Source: Pyrenophora tritici-repentis (Eukaryota; Ascomycota; Dothideomycetes; Pleosporales; Pleosporaceae). Taken from it: a stretch of 64,000 nt of DNA. Positions 1-11,616 of this stretch are shown here, piece by piece. The stretch lies in NCBI RefSeq assembly GCF_003171515.1, contig NC_089399.1:434001-498000 (forward strand). Direction: 5' to 3'. The notes beneath the pieces are model-generated. The model did no database searches, was not told the origin of the DNA, and worked only from the letters and a program-made list of their open reading frames with translations. The position numbers were made by a program, and so were the translations under genes. Numbering within the stretch: the stretch's first letter is position 1; the number at the start of each line of letters is the position of its first letter.

Positions 1-1
1 C

Positions 2-298
2 CCAGCCGACCAACGCTCCTCCATCCTCTCGCAGATTCTCCTCCCCGAAGCCGCAGACCGTCTCGGCCGCATCCGCCTCGTCAAGGAATCCCGCGCAACC
101 GACATCGAGAATCGACTCATCATGCTCGCGCGAACGGGCCAACTGAGACAAAAAGTCACTGAAGAGCAGTTGAAGGAAATACTGGGTGCTGTGGCCGAAG
201 CGCAGGAGAAGGATGAGCAGAAGATCGTTGTGAACAGGAGGGGTGGTGGATGGGACGATGACGACGATGAGTTGGAAGAGCTCATGAAGGAAGTTTAG
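2..298 (+). CDS. PDCD5/TFAR19-family protein (5' end outside window)
   Basis: Only the C-terminal 98 codons are present; the open frame enters from the window edge and stops with TAG at 296-298. The visible protein has the hallmark helical core of the PDCD5/TFAR19 (DNA-binding TFAR19-related) family: an LPEAADRLGRIRLVK stretch, then IENRLIMLARTGQLRQKV, then a helix rich in Glu and Gln. It ends with an acidic DDDDDELEELMKE tail, which is usual for eukaryotic members. The family is small (about 125-135 residues), so roughly the first quarter is missing. The family is linked to chaperonin/tubulin interaction and, in animals, apoptosis; the role in filamentous fungi is not settled. It converges on the VMA22-like gene with 179 bp between the stop codons. 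Confidence 0.85.
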   Translation, partial: PADQRSSILSQILLPEAADRLGRIRLVKESRATDIENRLIMLARTGQLRQKVTEEQLKEILGAVAEAQEKDEQKIVVNRRGGGWDDDDDELEELMKEV

Positions 299-477
299 AG
301 GAGAGATGTGGTTGTGGTGAAGAGGTGAGGGATATGCATTGGGTGGCGTTTTGGGGGCGGGTATGGATCAAGGCATATGATCAAACAGCCTGTGGGTATA
401 CTCATAACGCTAATGGTGCTTGTTCAGCAGCCCGATTTAATATTTGGTTGTGCTCTGACTTGCTCAAGACACCTACT

Positions 478-1309
478 CTACATCTTCTTGATCTGCTTCC
501 TCACCCGTCCAATTTCAATTTCCTGCGTTCTCAGATCCTTTGCTATAGTAGCGAGCTGTGGAATCGGGCCCTCTACTGCAGACACGAATGTCGACTGTGC
601 AGTTCTGAGAGCGGGCGGAACGAGGATTCCGAACCATTTGAGCGGATCAGCAATCTTCTCACTTGACTTCTTCTCTTTTTCAGTCTCCTCTGGGTCTTGG
701 TTCGATCGTTGGTCTGCATCAGGGGTCGTCTCTGCTTCGTCTTTTGTTGCTGATGAAAGTTCAACTCCCTCGTCTTCTGGTTGATGCTCCTGTTCTTCAG
801 AAACCGGGGCTTTTCTGCTTCGAGGAGTAGCGTCAGGTGGATGGATAGAGAAGTGAGGACGGTCAGTTAGGAGACGCCCGTGTTCGGCAACGTGACTGCA
901 GTTGTCAGCATTTGGATGTAAGCAATTCGAGAGCTGGATATTTGAACCAACGAAATTGAACACATGAGTTTACAGATACCATAAGAGTACTTACACTTTA
1001 CGTATTGCTTGCATACGTTCATCATAACAGTCCTGTCCGTATCGAATTGCAGAGGAGGAATTGTGGAAGTTCGCCTGGGCAAGTGACATGTATCCCTACT
1101 ACTGTTAGTGGTAAATCTACCTCTCTCCCCTTCTCGCTCTAACATACCGAAGAGAGTTGCGTCGACAGCTCACCCATGACTTTGTGATATTCGTGCAACG
1201 TATTGAGATAGTGCTCGAGCAGATCATCCAAATAAGCAAGCAAGTCATCTTTGTCTCTCCTCGCCGCAATCTCGGCACGATTCAGCGATATCTCTTGAAC
1301 ATCCATCAT
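478..1309 (-). CDS. VMA22: VMA22/CCDC115-like V-ATPase assembly factor
   Basis: Three exons, 1309-1148, 1095-995 and 895-478, join in frame to 226 residues. The N-terminal helix is followed by the family signature SLAQANF...RYGQD.YDERM, and near the C-terminus lies DPLKWFGILVPPALR followed by a coiled coil ending in VRKQIKK. These blocks match the fungal Vma22/CCDC115 family, ER-resident factors that work with Vma12 and Vma21 to assemble the V0 sector of the vacuolar H+-ATPase. The middle third is acidic, low-complexity and probably disordered. The third exon was placed at an AG just after a CTGAC branch-like site because only this acceptor keeps the frame. Two ATG codons lie in tandem at the start. 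The gene is divergent from SURF1, with 264 bp between the two starts. Confidence 0.8.
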
Positions 1310-1573
1310 GATCTCAGCTTTTCAGATCAAGCGTGATGGAGGGGTAAAGCAAGGTAAACGGTCGTTCAAAGGTCGAGTGGTGAGCGATGCATGGATGTAC
1401 ATCTGGGCACCCATGCATTGCTGCGGGGACTATACCGCATCGAGAGCTAGAAAGACAAGCTGAGCTCGGATAGCCAACATCATTTCATCCAAGTTTCCCA
1501 TTGCGCATCTCGATCCCCACCCAATCGCAATCACCCCACCCCCACCACAACAAAGGAGAGGGGGACGCACAAA

Positions 1574-2636
1574 ATGTCGAAACTAAACCCCCTGCTCAAT
1601 CTCTTCCGAAGATATCACACGCAAAACCTTCGTACCTCGATACGAACCCCACGCTTCCAATCCGCAACCCGTCCACAATGTCGATGCACGCGCTTCCAAC
1701 CACATGTCTTGCTCTTCCGGCAGCAAAAACGCTACGTAGGCGGCGGACCAGGCCTAGACCCAAACTTCGTTTCCATCCTCGATCGTCCCACCAAAATGGC
1801 GCGCGCAGGCCAACAGCACGGCCCGGGCCTCATCATCCTCGCCATTATACCCGTCACCGCTTTCCTGCTCGGATGTTGGCAGGTGCAGAGGTTGGGCTGG
1901 AAGACGGATCTGATTGCGCGGTTTGAGGATAGGTTGACGTTTCCGCCGCTGGAGCTGCCGCTCAGAATTGATCCAGAGGCTGTCAAGGACTTTGATTATA
2001 GAAAGGTGTATGCCACGGGCGTGTTGAGACATGATCAGGAAATGTTGATTGGGCCCCGCATTCTGGACGGCGAGGAGGGGTATACGGTTGTGACGCCCTT
2101 GGAGCGCAAAGATGCAAGGGGCAATGTGCACAAGATACTGGCGTGTAGAGGTTGGATTAAGAAGGAAGCGAGTCCGCAATGGTTTCGCAAGAAGAATGGT
2201 GCGCTGCCAGAAGGCGATGTTACCATTGAGGGTCTGCTGAGGATACCACCCAAGGGAAACATGTTTACGCCCAAGAACGAACCTGAGAAGGGCAAGTGGT
2301 TTTTCCCCAGCGTCGAGGAGATGGCAGAATACAGTGGAAGCCAGCCTGTGTGGGTGGAGGAAACAATGAGTGAGTACTTTTGATATATTGGAACACATGC
2401 AATTGGGGTATCTAATTGTTTCCACAGCGCCGGACCTGCTCACAAACTATGAGCGTGAGCCAAAAGGTGTACCAATTGGAAGAGCGCCGACCGTGAACCT
2501 GCGGAATAACCATACGCAGTACATCTTCACGTGGTACGCGTTGAGCTTCGCAACCTCGGTCATGTTTTGGATGGTCGTTAAAAAGCCCATGTCGGGCACT
2601 CAACGACGAGTACGACACAGTGTTGACTGGTCGTAA
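1574..2636 (+). CDS. SHY1: SURF1/Shy1 cytochrome c oxidase assembly protein
   Basis: Two exons (1574-2369, 2428-2636) give 334 residues. The protein starts with an Arg-rich, Ser/Thr-containing presequence typical of mitochondrial import. A first membrane segment near residue 95-115 (GLIILAIIPVTAFLLGCWQ) leads straight into the SURF1 signature WQVQRLGWK. Next come Y..V..TG...H..EMLIGPR, GWI, and the C-terminal RNNH..Y..TWY block followed by a second membrane helix. This is the usual two-helix SURF1 topology, with a soluble loop in the intermembrane space. SURF1/Shy1 aids insertion of heme a and maturation of Cox1 in complex IV. Length and motifs are complete; no defect is seen. Confidence 0.95.
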
Positions 2637-2653
2637 AATACTATCATCGCCTT

Positions 2654-4407
2654 TTACTCGTCATCATCCTCTTCTTCTTGTACAGGATTTAGCCGCTTCC
2701 GTTTTTGGCCCTTTAGCTTGGTTGGTGGCTCCATGCGTAGCTGCTGGAGTAGTTCTCTAGGAAGCATTTTTTGCGCTAGCGAAAACGACGTACTACTGTC
2801 TGTAGTCGTCCGGGTTCTGCTCGTCGTTAGTGAACCGACTTGAATGTAGGTTAGATCATGTACAACATACCGTTTCATAAGCGCTACGACGTCGCTTTCT
2901 TCAATCATCTTCCGTCCGCCATGTTGTGCATATGCCGCGAGATCGCCGCTAATCTGCTCAAAAAAGTCGTTGGTTGTACGCACGAGAGCATCGAGCGCTT
3001 CTTTATTGAGCTGACCTTTGCTCCCCTGCGACTTCATGAAACCCATGGCGAGCTTCTTGACTGATGCCGCCGGGAATGAAGGGTACCCAATGCCATGCGC
3101 CGAGACCATGTATTCTTTGGACTTCCGGACGCCCTTTAGCTGCACCGGAGGGCGTTGTTCGGGCGACTTTGTTTGTAGACTGCGGTCTATCGCCGATTCC
3201 TCTTCTCGATAGGCTGCTAGTTCAGCATCATCATCTTCCGGAGGATCTGATTCCCAGCCTAGCATGCCGTCATCTTCGATGAGATTGTTGCGGTCCAAAG
3301 CTAAGGTTTCATTCTCCTGCTCGTTGTCGTCTAGCATCTCCGAATCATCGGGTAGATCCTGTGGACCAATATCCCTGTCCTGGTCTTCCTCAACTTCCTG
3401 ATCTCTCTGTCCCTCTCGTTGGTCTTCTTGCACCGGCAAACGTATACGTTCGGGTATTTGGAAGCGGAAAGTGGGCTCGTCCATGTCGTCTTCGACTTCG
3501 CCAAAAACACCCAGGTTCACATCACTTGGACGTCCGTCTCTCCGCCCAGTCAATGCACGCATTTGTGTCGTCGTATCGTCCTCGTCCAACCCTCCATCGA
3601 TTGTCTGATCAAGCAATCCATCTGCACGTCTGCTGATGAATGTACCATCGATCTCGTACTCCTCTTCCACTGCACCGAGCTCACTCAAGTCTCCAAACCG
3701 TTCGCTCTGTCTTCCTCCAAACATGCGCGGATCCTCACTGATGGCTTTACGTCCAAACTCGAGAGACTGTACGGTCCCGCCATCGACATCGTCAGGTAGG
3801 TCAGGGAGAAGCGATTGCCGTGGTGGTGCGCTGTGGAAACTATCCTCGTCATCGTACATGTTATCAAGGGGCATGGAGAGTCGGGGAGCAGCGATATGTG
3901 GGCCATCTTCGACATCGGGAAGATCGAGAGCTGAGTGTCGTGTTCTCGGGGGTGGGAGTTGCGGAGAGGGTTCTACAGGACGACTATCGCGGGCAAGCAC
4001 TACAACATGATTTAGTTGGGCAAATGGGAAGCGAGTTTACATTAAATACCTCTGGCTAGATCACGCAATATGTCCCGCGGGGTCTCTCTTTGTATGCGTC
4101 CACTTCTTCTCCGATTATTGCCCGGTGTTCTTGCTGCATTGGCTCGCTCGCGCAATGCTCTGATCGCATGCGGAGTTGTAGGAGCTATCCTTCGTGAAGA
4201 AATGGGACGGGTTGCCGGCCCGCCTCGAGGTGTTCGTCCCGTACCTGGTGTGCGAGCAATTGGCGTCCTTCTGCTCCCGGGGGTGGGGCCTGCACTAATG
4301 GCGCGGCGAAACGGTGTGATGAGCTGGAGGGGCGCATCATTGCGCGGAGTCATTTGTACATGGCGCTCCGGAGAGAGATGCTGTTTCTTGCGCGCTGAAT
4401 TGGCCAT
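2654..4407 (-). CDS. CENP-T, inner kinetochore histone-fold protein
   Basis: Exons 4407-4050, 3999-2871 and 2816-2654 make 549 residues. The first 120 residues are basic and rich in Thr-Pro and Arg (TPGSRRTPIARTPGTGRTP), as expected for the CDK-regulated N-terminus of CENP-T/Cnn1. A long acidic, disordered middle follows. The C-terminal ~120 residues carry the CENP-T histone fold: GIGYPSFPAASVKKLAMGF, a helix with LDALVRTTNDFFEQISGDLAAYA, then ESDVVALMKR and LAQKMLPRELLQQLRM. CENP-T pairs with CENP-W on centromeric DNA and recruits the Ndc80 complex. The second intron (2817-2870) is 54 nt and has no stop, so read-through would insert 18 residues inside the histone fold; splicing restores the usual MKR...LAQKMLP spacing. 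Divergent from CMS1. Confidence 0.85.
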
Positions 4408-4614
4408 TGTGGTTGCGGCGTTTGAAAGCGTCTAGTGGGAGTCTTGATAGACGTCAGGGAAACGCGTCGCTTGGACGCGACTTCCCCGGCGCGCCTCAGA
4501 ACTAGTCTCAACTGGGGTAGGTCGCTGCTTATCGATAACTTTAATCACCTGTAACTTTTTCTGTTGCACGAATTCTTGGTCGCATCTTTGTCCACACAAA
4601 ACACTAGCGACATC

Positions 4615-5549
4615 ATGTCCGATTCTGAATCAGAAGGAGGCGTACCCCTGATCGAGGCACAGTTTGACATTGACGCTTCGTCCAAGAAAAGAAAAAGAGA
4701 AGCGGAGCCCGAGGCCAGCAAAGACAGCAAAAAAGCGGCCAAGAAAGCGAAACGGAAAGAGAAGAAGAAACAGAAGGCCAAAGAAATCGACGAAGATGAC
4801 TTGGACCAGGAGTTGGGTGTCAATCATTCTTTTGAGCGCATGGATGGCCAGCTCCTGGCGGATTATGTGAATGCACGAACTCGACTTTACGGGAAAGAAT
4901 TGAGTAGTGTTGAACTTGAGGACAAGTTCATTTCTGGTATGTGCGCGCCGAGTTTTCACGCGACCCAAGCTGACAAAAGGCAGCCCGCACGGTTCAAGAT
5001 AGTAGTAGCTGGACCGAACCACGAACTACCGACAATTTATCAGCTTTCCTAAAAAAGCAGGCAGGAAGCCTCGAGCCGACAGCACCGAAGCCACATGGAG
5101 CACCGCACACGATTGTAGTCACGGTATCTGGAATTCGAGCAGCGGATGTTTGTAGATCTCTCAAGTCAGGACTGCCTAAGCAAGGCGTCAAAGCACCGAA
5201 CGTGGCCAAGCTATTCGCAAAGCATCTCAAACTGCCGGATCAAATAGCACATCTTAAGAGGAGCAAGTGCGTTCGAAGATAGTCTTTTTTGGGTGGCTTA
5301 TGCTGACAGAACGACAGGGTTGACTATGGGGTAGGGACACCCGATCGACTGACAGCATTACTCCAGGATGGGGCTCTCTCAACGGTCAACTTGAAGCGAG
5401 TGGTGGTTGATGTGTCGTACATTGACCAGAAGAAGCGCGGCATCCTTGACATGAAAGATCTCCATGAGGCAGTGATCAAATTGCTTCTGCGGAAAGAGTT
5501 TGTCGGCGAGGACAAGCAGGGCGGAGACGGACTATTTCTCTTCTACTAA
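4615..5549 (+). CDS. CMS1: Cms1-like 90S pre-ribosome protein
   Basis: Exons 4615-4936, 4984-5266 and 5318-5549 give 278 residues. After an acidic start and a long Lys/Arg-rich nuclear-type stretch (residues about 23-60), the protein shows the Cms1/CMSS1 pattern: ELSSVELEDKFIS, HTIVVTVSGIRAADVCRSLK, VAKLFAKHLKLPDQI, then VDYGVGTPDRLTALLQDG and VVVDVSYIDQKKRGILD. It resembles the core of a DEAD-box helicase domain without the helicase motifs. In yeast Cms1 is found in U3-containing 90S small-subunit processomes. The in-frame ATG at 4615 is preferred; the only earlier in-frame ATG, at 4564, adds 17 residues not expected in the family. It starts 207 bp from the CENP-T start, on the opposite strand. 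Confidence 0.85.
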
Positions 5550-6902
5550 TCTAATGAAGCGGGTAACTCTTGGGGATGTGGGATGTAGGCATTAGACAGG
5601 CAAGCTATGGCAGATAGCCAATGAAATGCAATCGTGGGCGGCTTAGTCTGTGGGGAAGATGGCTCGATGATGATGATGGGTGCAGCAAGAAACAACGACA
5701 ATGGCTATTCGCACATGCACTAGGCGGCAGACGGGATGTGTCGAGACAGTGGCTAAACAAGGTCTGGCATGGCACACGCGCAGGGTCGCGTCTCCCTTTT
5801 GGGGAACAGTGCGGGCTCGAATGTTAATGTATGCTTTCAGGTGTCTGGTGAAGTTAGTACGGCTAATAAGTCGGGCGCACGGTCACACTGGCGAGCAGAA
5901 ATATGCAGCTGCAGGCGAATCACGACACTAGAAGACGGCGAATAAGTTTGCGGGCAGGGCTCACACGAGGCGCGGCTGTTGTTTGCCGGCGGTAGATAGT
6001 CGTTGCAGTTGTGTAGTTTGTGGTGAAAGGGTGCCTGTCGCTGCGACACTCGGCATGCGCGGTATGCAATGCCGCAGCAGCAGTTCCACAGTTTCCACCG
6101 TCCCACCGTCGTCCTGGTCCCATGCATGACGGGCGCTCGCTACGGTAGGCAGGTAGGCAAAGCTCGCACGCTCGTCTCTGCAGCGCCGGCCACTTGCTGC
6201 GAATCGGGACCAGGACCATCTAGGCGGCCCAAACGAGAGCCATGACACCCTGGCACCCTACCTATCAGACTCAGTAGAGGCCTGCCTCTGCAGTGTGTCG
6301 CAAATCGGTTTCAAGACCATACGCGCCTGCCAGTCTTTTGCCAAATAGCTCATCGCACCGCTCTCGCTCTCACACACACACAAGACGCACTGCACTGCAC
6401 TGCACTCTGACTGCACTCTGACTGCACTCTGACTCCTTCTTTCTCCCAAATCGGCTGGCATTGATTGAGAATTGAGATTACATACACCCAAGACGACCTG
6501 AAGTGCTGCTTTGTAACTGCTGCCGCAGCTATCCACGACTCGGACCCCGCCGCCAGGCCCCAGTTGGCCCGCGCTGCTTCGACTCGCGCATCGTGCATAT
6601 CATCCAGCTTTCGAGTTCGCTTCTTGACCCGCCGCCGCCGCCAAGCGATAAAACGCCCCCCTACGCTGCAGATAGCTCCCGCAGTCCTCTTAGAAGCTAC
6701 TCGGAAGTTGTTGACCTGCTCCAACGGTTCGTCCTTCACTCCTCAACCGCCTCACAGTCTCCAGTCTGACTCCATCACCTGCAGGGTCTCCAAACCTCCG
6801 CTATTCGCTTCGCCATCCTCGGAAGCCGCCCCATTCCCTCGCCGAGCTGGGTCCGAACGTCTTGTCCAAGGTTAATCAGACGACACACGTAATACCACCA
6901 CT
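5550..6902. other. Long intergenic region / racA leader, with short tandem repeats
   Basis: No convincing gene in 1.35 kb. The right half is rich in CT and CA and probably holds the promoter and 5' UTR of the Rac gene. It contains a short CA run near 6371-6381, overlapping TGCAC repeats and three 11-bp units at 6400-6432. Confidence 0.5.
6400..6432 (+). repeat. Tandem repeat, three copies of an 11-bp unit
   Basis: The unit CTGCACTCTGA occurs three times in a row, at 6400-6410, 6411-6421 and 6422-6432, directly after a run of TGCAC pentamers. It lies about 470 bp upstream of the Rac start codon. Confidence 0.9.
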
Positions 6903-7769
<867 letters not shown>

Positions 7770-8388
7770 GAAGCTCAAGAGAGAAACGGGGGGAAGATTT
7801 TGGTGTAATCGAGGACGGGCCAAAGCGTGAATATCCACCTATACATCCTGCAACTTGGTCCAGAGTAACGCCTGCCCACAGGATTATGCTGGCGATGACA
7901 CGAGCGGGAAGATGGGTGACTTCCTACGAAGCGCAGATCAAGCAGGAGCTCCACTCAGCATATGTCTTCATTTAAGTGAAATAGCATTTGCTTTGCGGCA
8001 TCTTTCGGCTCGATGCAGTTGGATATCAGGAGTCTAGTATTGGCTTTCTGTGGCATTACTCTTCTTTGGCGCGGAGGAATCATAGGAAATGGATTTAGCA
8101 TTCCCGATAGAACAGTTTATTGCATTACTTTTCCTTCTGACCAAACTACATATGCCCGATTCTGTAAAACTGTGACGCAAGAGAAGGTAATTGTGAATCC
8201 GACCCCAGACCCCGTTGTTCATGCTCGCAGCAGTTCACTCGGCCTCGGTACAGCCCGTGTAGATTAATTAATTCCCGCGGCAGTTCGCACGCCCTGCCGC
8301 TCGTGCTGGCACATCCTGGCTCCAACGCGTCCCAAGCTCACCCCGCGAATATCCACGACTCCTCTCTCTGCCCCACGCGCAACCAACC
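7770..8388. other. Intergenic region between the Rac and UBX genes
   Basis: This 619-bp stretch carries the Rac 3' UTR and the promoter of the UBX gene. A direct TTAATTAATT-type sequence lies near 8264-8273. No coding signal or structured RNA was seen. Confidence 0.4.
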
Positions 8389-9972
8389 ATGTTTCACCAA
8401 GGCAGCCTACAAAGCGGTATTGCGCTTGCAATTCAAGAGCAGAAGCTTGTCGTATGCTTCGTGCAAGGTATATTCCGGGCCTCATTCGGAATGTGGGGGC
8501 GCCTCTAATCAGCGGAACAGATGACGGCGCAACGAGTAAAGAGTGGGAAGAGGAATGGTTGAAGAGCGGCTGGGTGAGATATCTACCGCTTGGTCATATA
8601 TAAACTATAAACTGACGCCAGGTGCAGCTATCCAGTCTTCTTGTCCAAAAAGCTGTCCTCTTGCGGCTCCAGGCAGGCTCCACAGAAGCAGGATTCCTGG
8701 CAGCCTTCTCCGATATCTCGAGCATACCTACTCTCGTAGTCATCCAAAACGGACAACTTCAACTGCAGCTGAAGAGCGACGTCACTCAGAACGATTTCAT
8801 CAATTCGATCAGGCAGGTGCTTGGAGCCAGCCCCATCCCGGGATCCAGTACAGCGGCAACATCCCCACCACAAGCAGTCACGCCAATACCAACAGAGAAT
8901 ACGGCGAATACCCAAGTAGAAGACGATCCGTACGGAGACTCCGAGTCTGCGATGCCCACACCAGCAGTAGCCTCGACGCCTTCCGCGAACGCTAAGGGCA
9001 AACAGAAAGCTACATCAACCCCAGAACAAAAGCCCGCTACATCGTCTGGCTCTGTCAGTAAAGCACAACAACAGGCACGCGATGCGTTACGAAAGAAGAA
9101 GAAGGAAGAGGCGGAAGAACTGGCACGTATCAAGGCACGGATAGAGGCCGACAAGGCAGCAAGGAAAATAGAAGCCGAGAGACGGAAAGCCGAACGAGAA
9201 CAAGAGAGGAATCAGTCAGCGCAGACGGCGGCTTCGCCACGCACAAACACATCGGCTCGTGGATCACAAGCTAAGAACGTCAACCTCAATATCAGGTTAT
9301 TCGATGGCCGGACGATACGATCCACATTTCCACGAGAGGCTACACTGCAAGGCGAGGTACGGTCGTGGGTTGACTCGGAGTTCTCAAAACTCTCACAGGA
9401 CGACGAAAACATTAACCACAGCCAACTCCCACCGTATTTCTTCCGACACATATTACCACCTCAGCCGAGTCGCGAGCTCTCAGCTGGTGATGAGAGCCAG
9501 TCATTGGGTGACATTGATATGGCACCAAGCGCTACACTGGTGCTTGTACCAGTGAAGGGATATACACAAGCTTACACAGGGCATAACAGCGGTGCTGTAG
9601 GAGTAACCACTGGACTGATAGGCGGCGCGTTTGACCTCATATCTTCAACAGTGGGCTATGTAGGAAGTACGTTGGGCTCATTCCTAGGCTCTGGTCCTAG
9701 CACTGGCACTGGCTCAACCCCAGTGCAAGGGCAGGGTAGTGGGCATACCATGGGGCCCAGGCCAAATCGAGAGCCTCAACATGATCCTATTTTGGATAAC
9801 ACGGGTATCAGAGTGCGGACACTAGCGGACCAGAGAGCTAGGGAGCCGCAACAGTTTTATAATGGGAACCAGGTGAGTTACTATGACGAAAGAAGGCATG
9901 GAGCATGATACTAACAGCTGTCTGTAGTTGAGTACGGAGCCAAGGCCTGCTGATGATGATAAACGAGATTGA
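8389..9972 (+). CDS. UBX-domain protein, UBXN4/erasin-like
   Basis: Exons 8389-8467, 8521-8573, 8622-9872 and 9928-9972 give 475 residues. Residues 1 to about 115 form a thioredoxin-like domain without cysteines (FHQG.L..GI..A..Q.KLVVCFVQDD...W), as in UBXN4. A Pro/Ser/Thr-rich linker follows, then a Lys/Glu coiled coil at about residues 195-250. A UBX domain lies at about 264-345 (LNIRLFDGRTIRSTFPREATL). The C-terminal part has a Gly-rich hydrophobic stretch (GVTTGLIGGAFDLISSTVGY) that could be a membrane hairpin like that of erasin. UBX proteins bind Cdc48/p97; the UBXN4 type acts at the ER in protein quality control. The last exon is short (15 codons). Confidence 0.85.
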
Positions 9973-10263
9973 GAAGTCTTGATGGCTTTGGATGTACGAT
10001 TTCAAGAGGAAGAAAACTCATGACGATTTTGCAATTGTATGAACATGCTTGTCATTCGGAAGGATCTTATATACAAACAAATTTCGGTTGAGGGTGTGTG
10101 GGTTTTTGGAAAGCTTCAATGGACTACAGTTGTAACTAGGTAGCTCAACGCATCAAGGCTCGGTGAACCTACTGCATATGCATATATATTTCCGCTATAG
10201 GAATGTGGGTATCATAACGACCGAACACCTTTTACTCCGGACACTCCAATAACAACAGGCTAA

Positions 10264-11199
10264 TTATGACAACAAACGGCGAACCAGACCATGCAGGGGA
10301 CCTATAGCGGTTTTGCCCGTCATCACATCCCGCCTACCATCCTTCGTCCTGCATACAACCTTGTCGACTCGGCCGTCCTTTGTGATGTTCATGACCACTG
10401 TACGTCTGTCTGACAAGGTAATTGTCATCTGCCTTACTGCGGCGTCGGTCTCAATGTCAAGTAGTCTTAGAGCAACGTCGTCATCGTCTTCTTCGTGCTC
10501 AATATCGGAGCTATCCTCGTCGTCACTAACGAAGGCGTTGAGGACTTTGGCTGAGGATGCAGTCCCCAGCTCTTCTTCACTATCTGTCCTTGGCTTGTCA
10601 AGCCCTGCCTCCTTGCGCAACTCTTGCACAGCATTTACTCGCATATGCCAGCTCACCAGCTCTTTCCTCAGCAGTCGCCCAAAGTGCACCAAGTCCTGTT
10701 CAGGATCCGTCTCGTCGTCCTTGGTGCTGCCCGGTATCCACTTGTGGGCCAATTGCTGCAGTGGTATGCATGGCGGAATGGTATGTTTGTGTATACTCAG
10801 GATCTTCTTGTCTTCTTTCTCTCGTACACTAAGCAAGACATGGTATGTCTCAACAAACTTGGCGCCGATCGATACATCGATGCTTACGCCGAGGATGTTG
10901 CCGTTGTTAATGGCATTTGGGTCAGGGTCCTTGACTCTGTAGGCTGTGACGCCAGCGCAGGTGCGGTATACATTTTCGAGGTTCCGTTTTTGTTGCTGGG
11001 CAATGATGCACTTGGTGGTTTCCGCATGTGTGTCGCGTTGATTGCTGGTCTGGAGACGCGCTGCGAGGTGGGGTTGCGACAGTAGCACTGAGGATAGGTT
11101 TGCGCGGTGAGCTTGTAGAAGCGCTATACGGGTTTGGAGCTGGCTGATGTCCTCATCGAGTTGTTCGGCAGGCTCCATGTTTGTGTTGAAGTTGTTCAA
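10264..11199 (-). CDS. MCM21: CENP-O/Mcm21 inner kinetochore protein
   Basis: A single exon of 311 residues. It has an N-terminal coiled coil (LDEDISQLQTRIALLQAHRANL), followed by the RWD-type CENP-O domain: ENVYRTCAGVTAYRVKDPDPN, LGVSIDVSIGAKFVETYHVLL and HTIPPCIPL. The C-terminus ends in TITLSDRRTVVMNITKDGRVDKVV. These match the fungal Cenp-O/Mcm21 family, which in yeast belongs to the COMA complex (Ctf19-Okp1-Mcm21-Ame1) of the constitutive centromere network. An acidic linker (DDEDSSDIEHEEDDDD) interrupts the C-terminal domain. No intron is required. It converges on the UBX gene with 291 bp between stop codons and diverges from the acetyl-CoA transporter. Confidence 0.85.
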   Translation of the reverse strand: MNNFNTNMEPAEQLDEDISQLQTRIALLQAHRANLSSVLLSQPHLAARLQTSNQRDTHAETTKCIIAQQQKRNLENVYRTCAGVTAYRVKDPDPNAINNGNILGVSIDVSIGAKFVETYHVLLSVREKEDKKILSIHKHTIPPCIPLQQLAHKWIPGSTKDDETDPEQDLVHFGRLLRKELVSWHMRVNAVQELRKEAGLDKPRTDSEEELGTASSAKVLNAFVSDDEDSSDIEHEEDDDDVALRLLDIETDAAVRQMTITLSDRRTVVMNITKDGRVDKVVCRTKDGRRDVMTGKTAIGPLHGLVRRLLS

Positions 11200-11616
11200 T
11201 GCGACAAGAAGGTTGTGTTTAGCGCGTGCAGTCTGCCCATATGCGGCGCGTCAGCACGTGAATTAGTGGTAGCAGGGATGTAGGTCAATCCAGGTGGGAT
11301 GGAAGCTCCGCTCGCTTGCATAGTAAGTGCCGCCGCCGCCGCGTCCATGGCTCGAGAGGACACGGTTGAAGACACGATTATATCCGCCGTTTCGTTTCGT
11401 ATTACGCCCGTGTTCATTTGCTAGTCACTCTCTGGACCCCAACTTAAGGACGGCAGTTTGTCTTTGTTCTCATCGGCTCTTCCTGATCCTGACACTCTGG
11501 CCGCTTACGTCCACCTACACGACTCCTATCACTCACACAACCGAAACTTTGATCCACGCGAGATTACCTGACGATCATCAACTCCTCGATCTCACCTACG
11601 TGTGCAACGCTCCCAA
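11200..11616. promoter_or_regulatory. Divergent promoter region, CENP-O and acetyl-CoA transporter
   Basis: A 417-bp gap between two divergently transcribed genes, so it must hold both promoters. A short open frame on the minus strand (11417-11196) lies just upstream of CENP-O and could be a leader peptide or chance; no homology is recognisable. Confidence 0.45.

Noticed and set aside
10313..10942. Open frame of 209 codons on the plus strand opposite CENP-O
   Set aside because: Ser-rich antisense shadow of the CENP-O gene; no domain features of its own.
11196..11417. Small minus-strand frame directly upstream of CENP-O
   Set aside because: Could be a leader peptide, but it is in another frame than CENP-O and no splice joins them cleanly; not supported as a gene.
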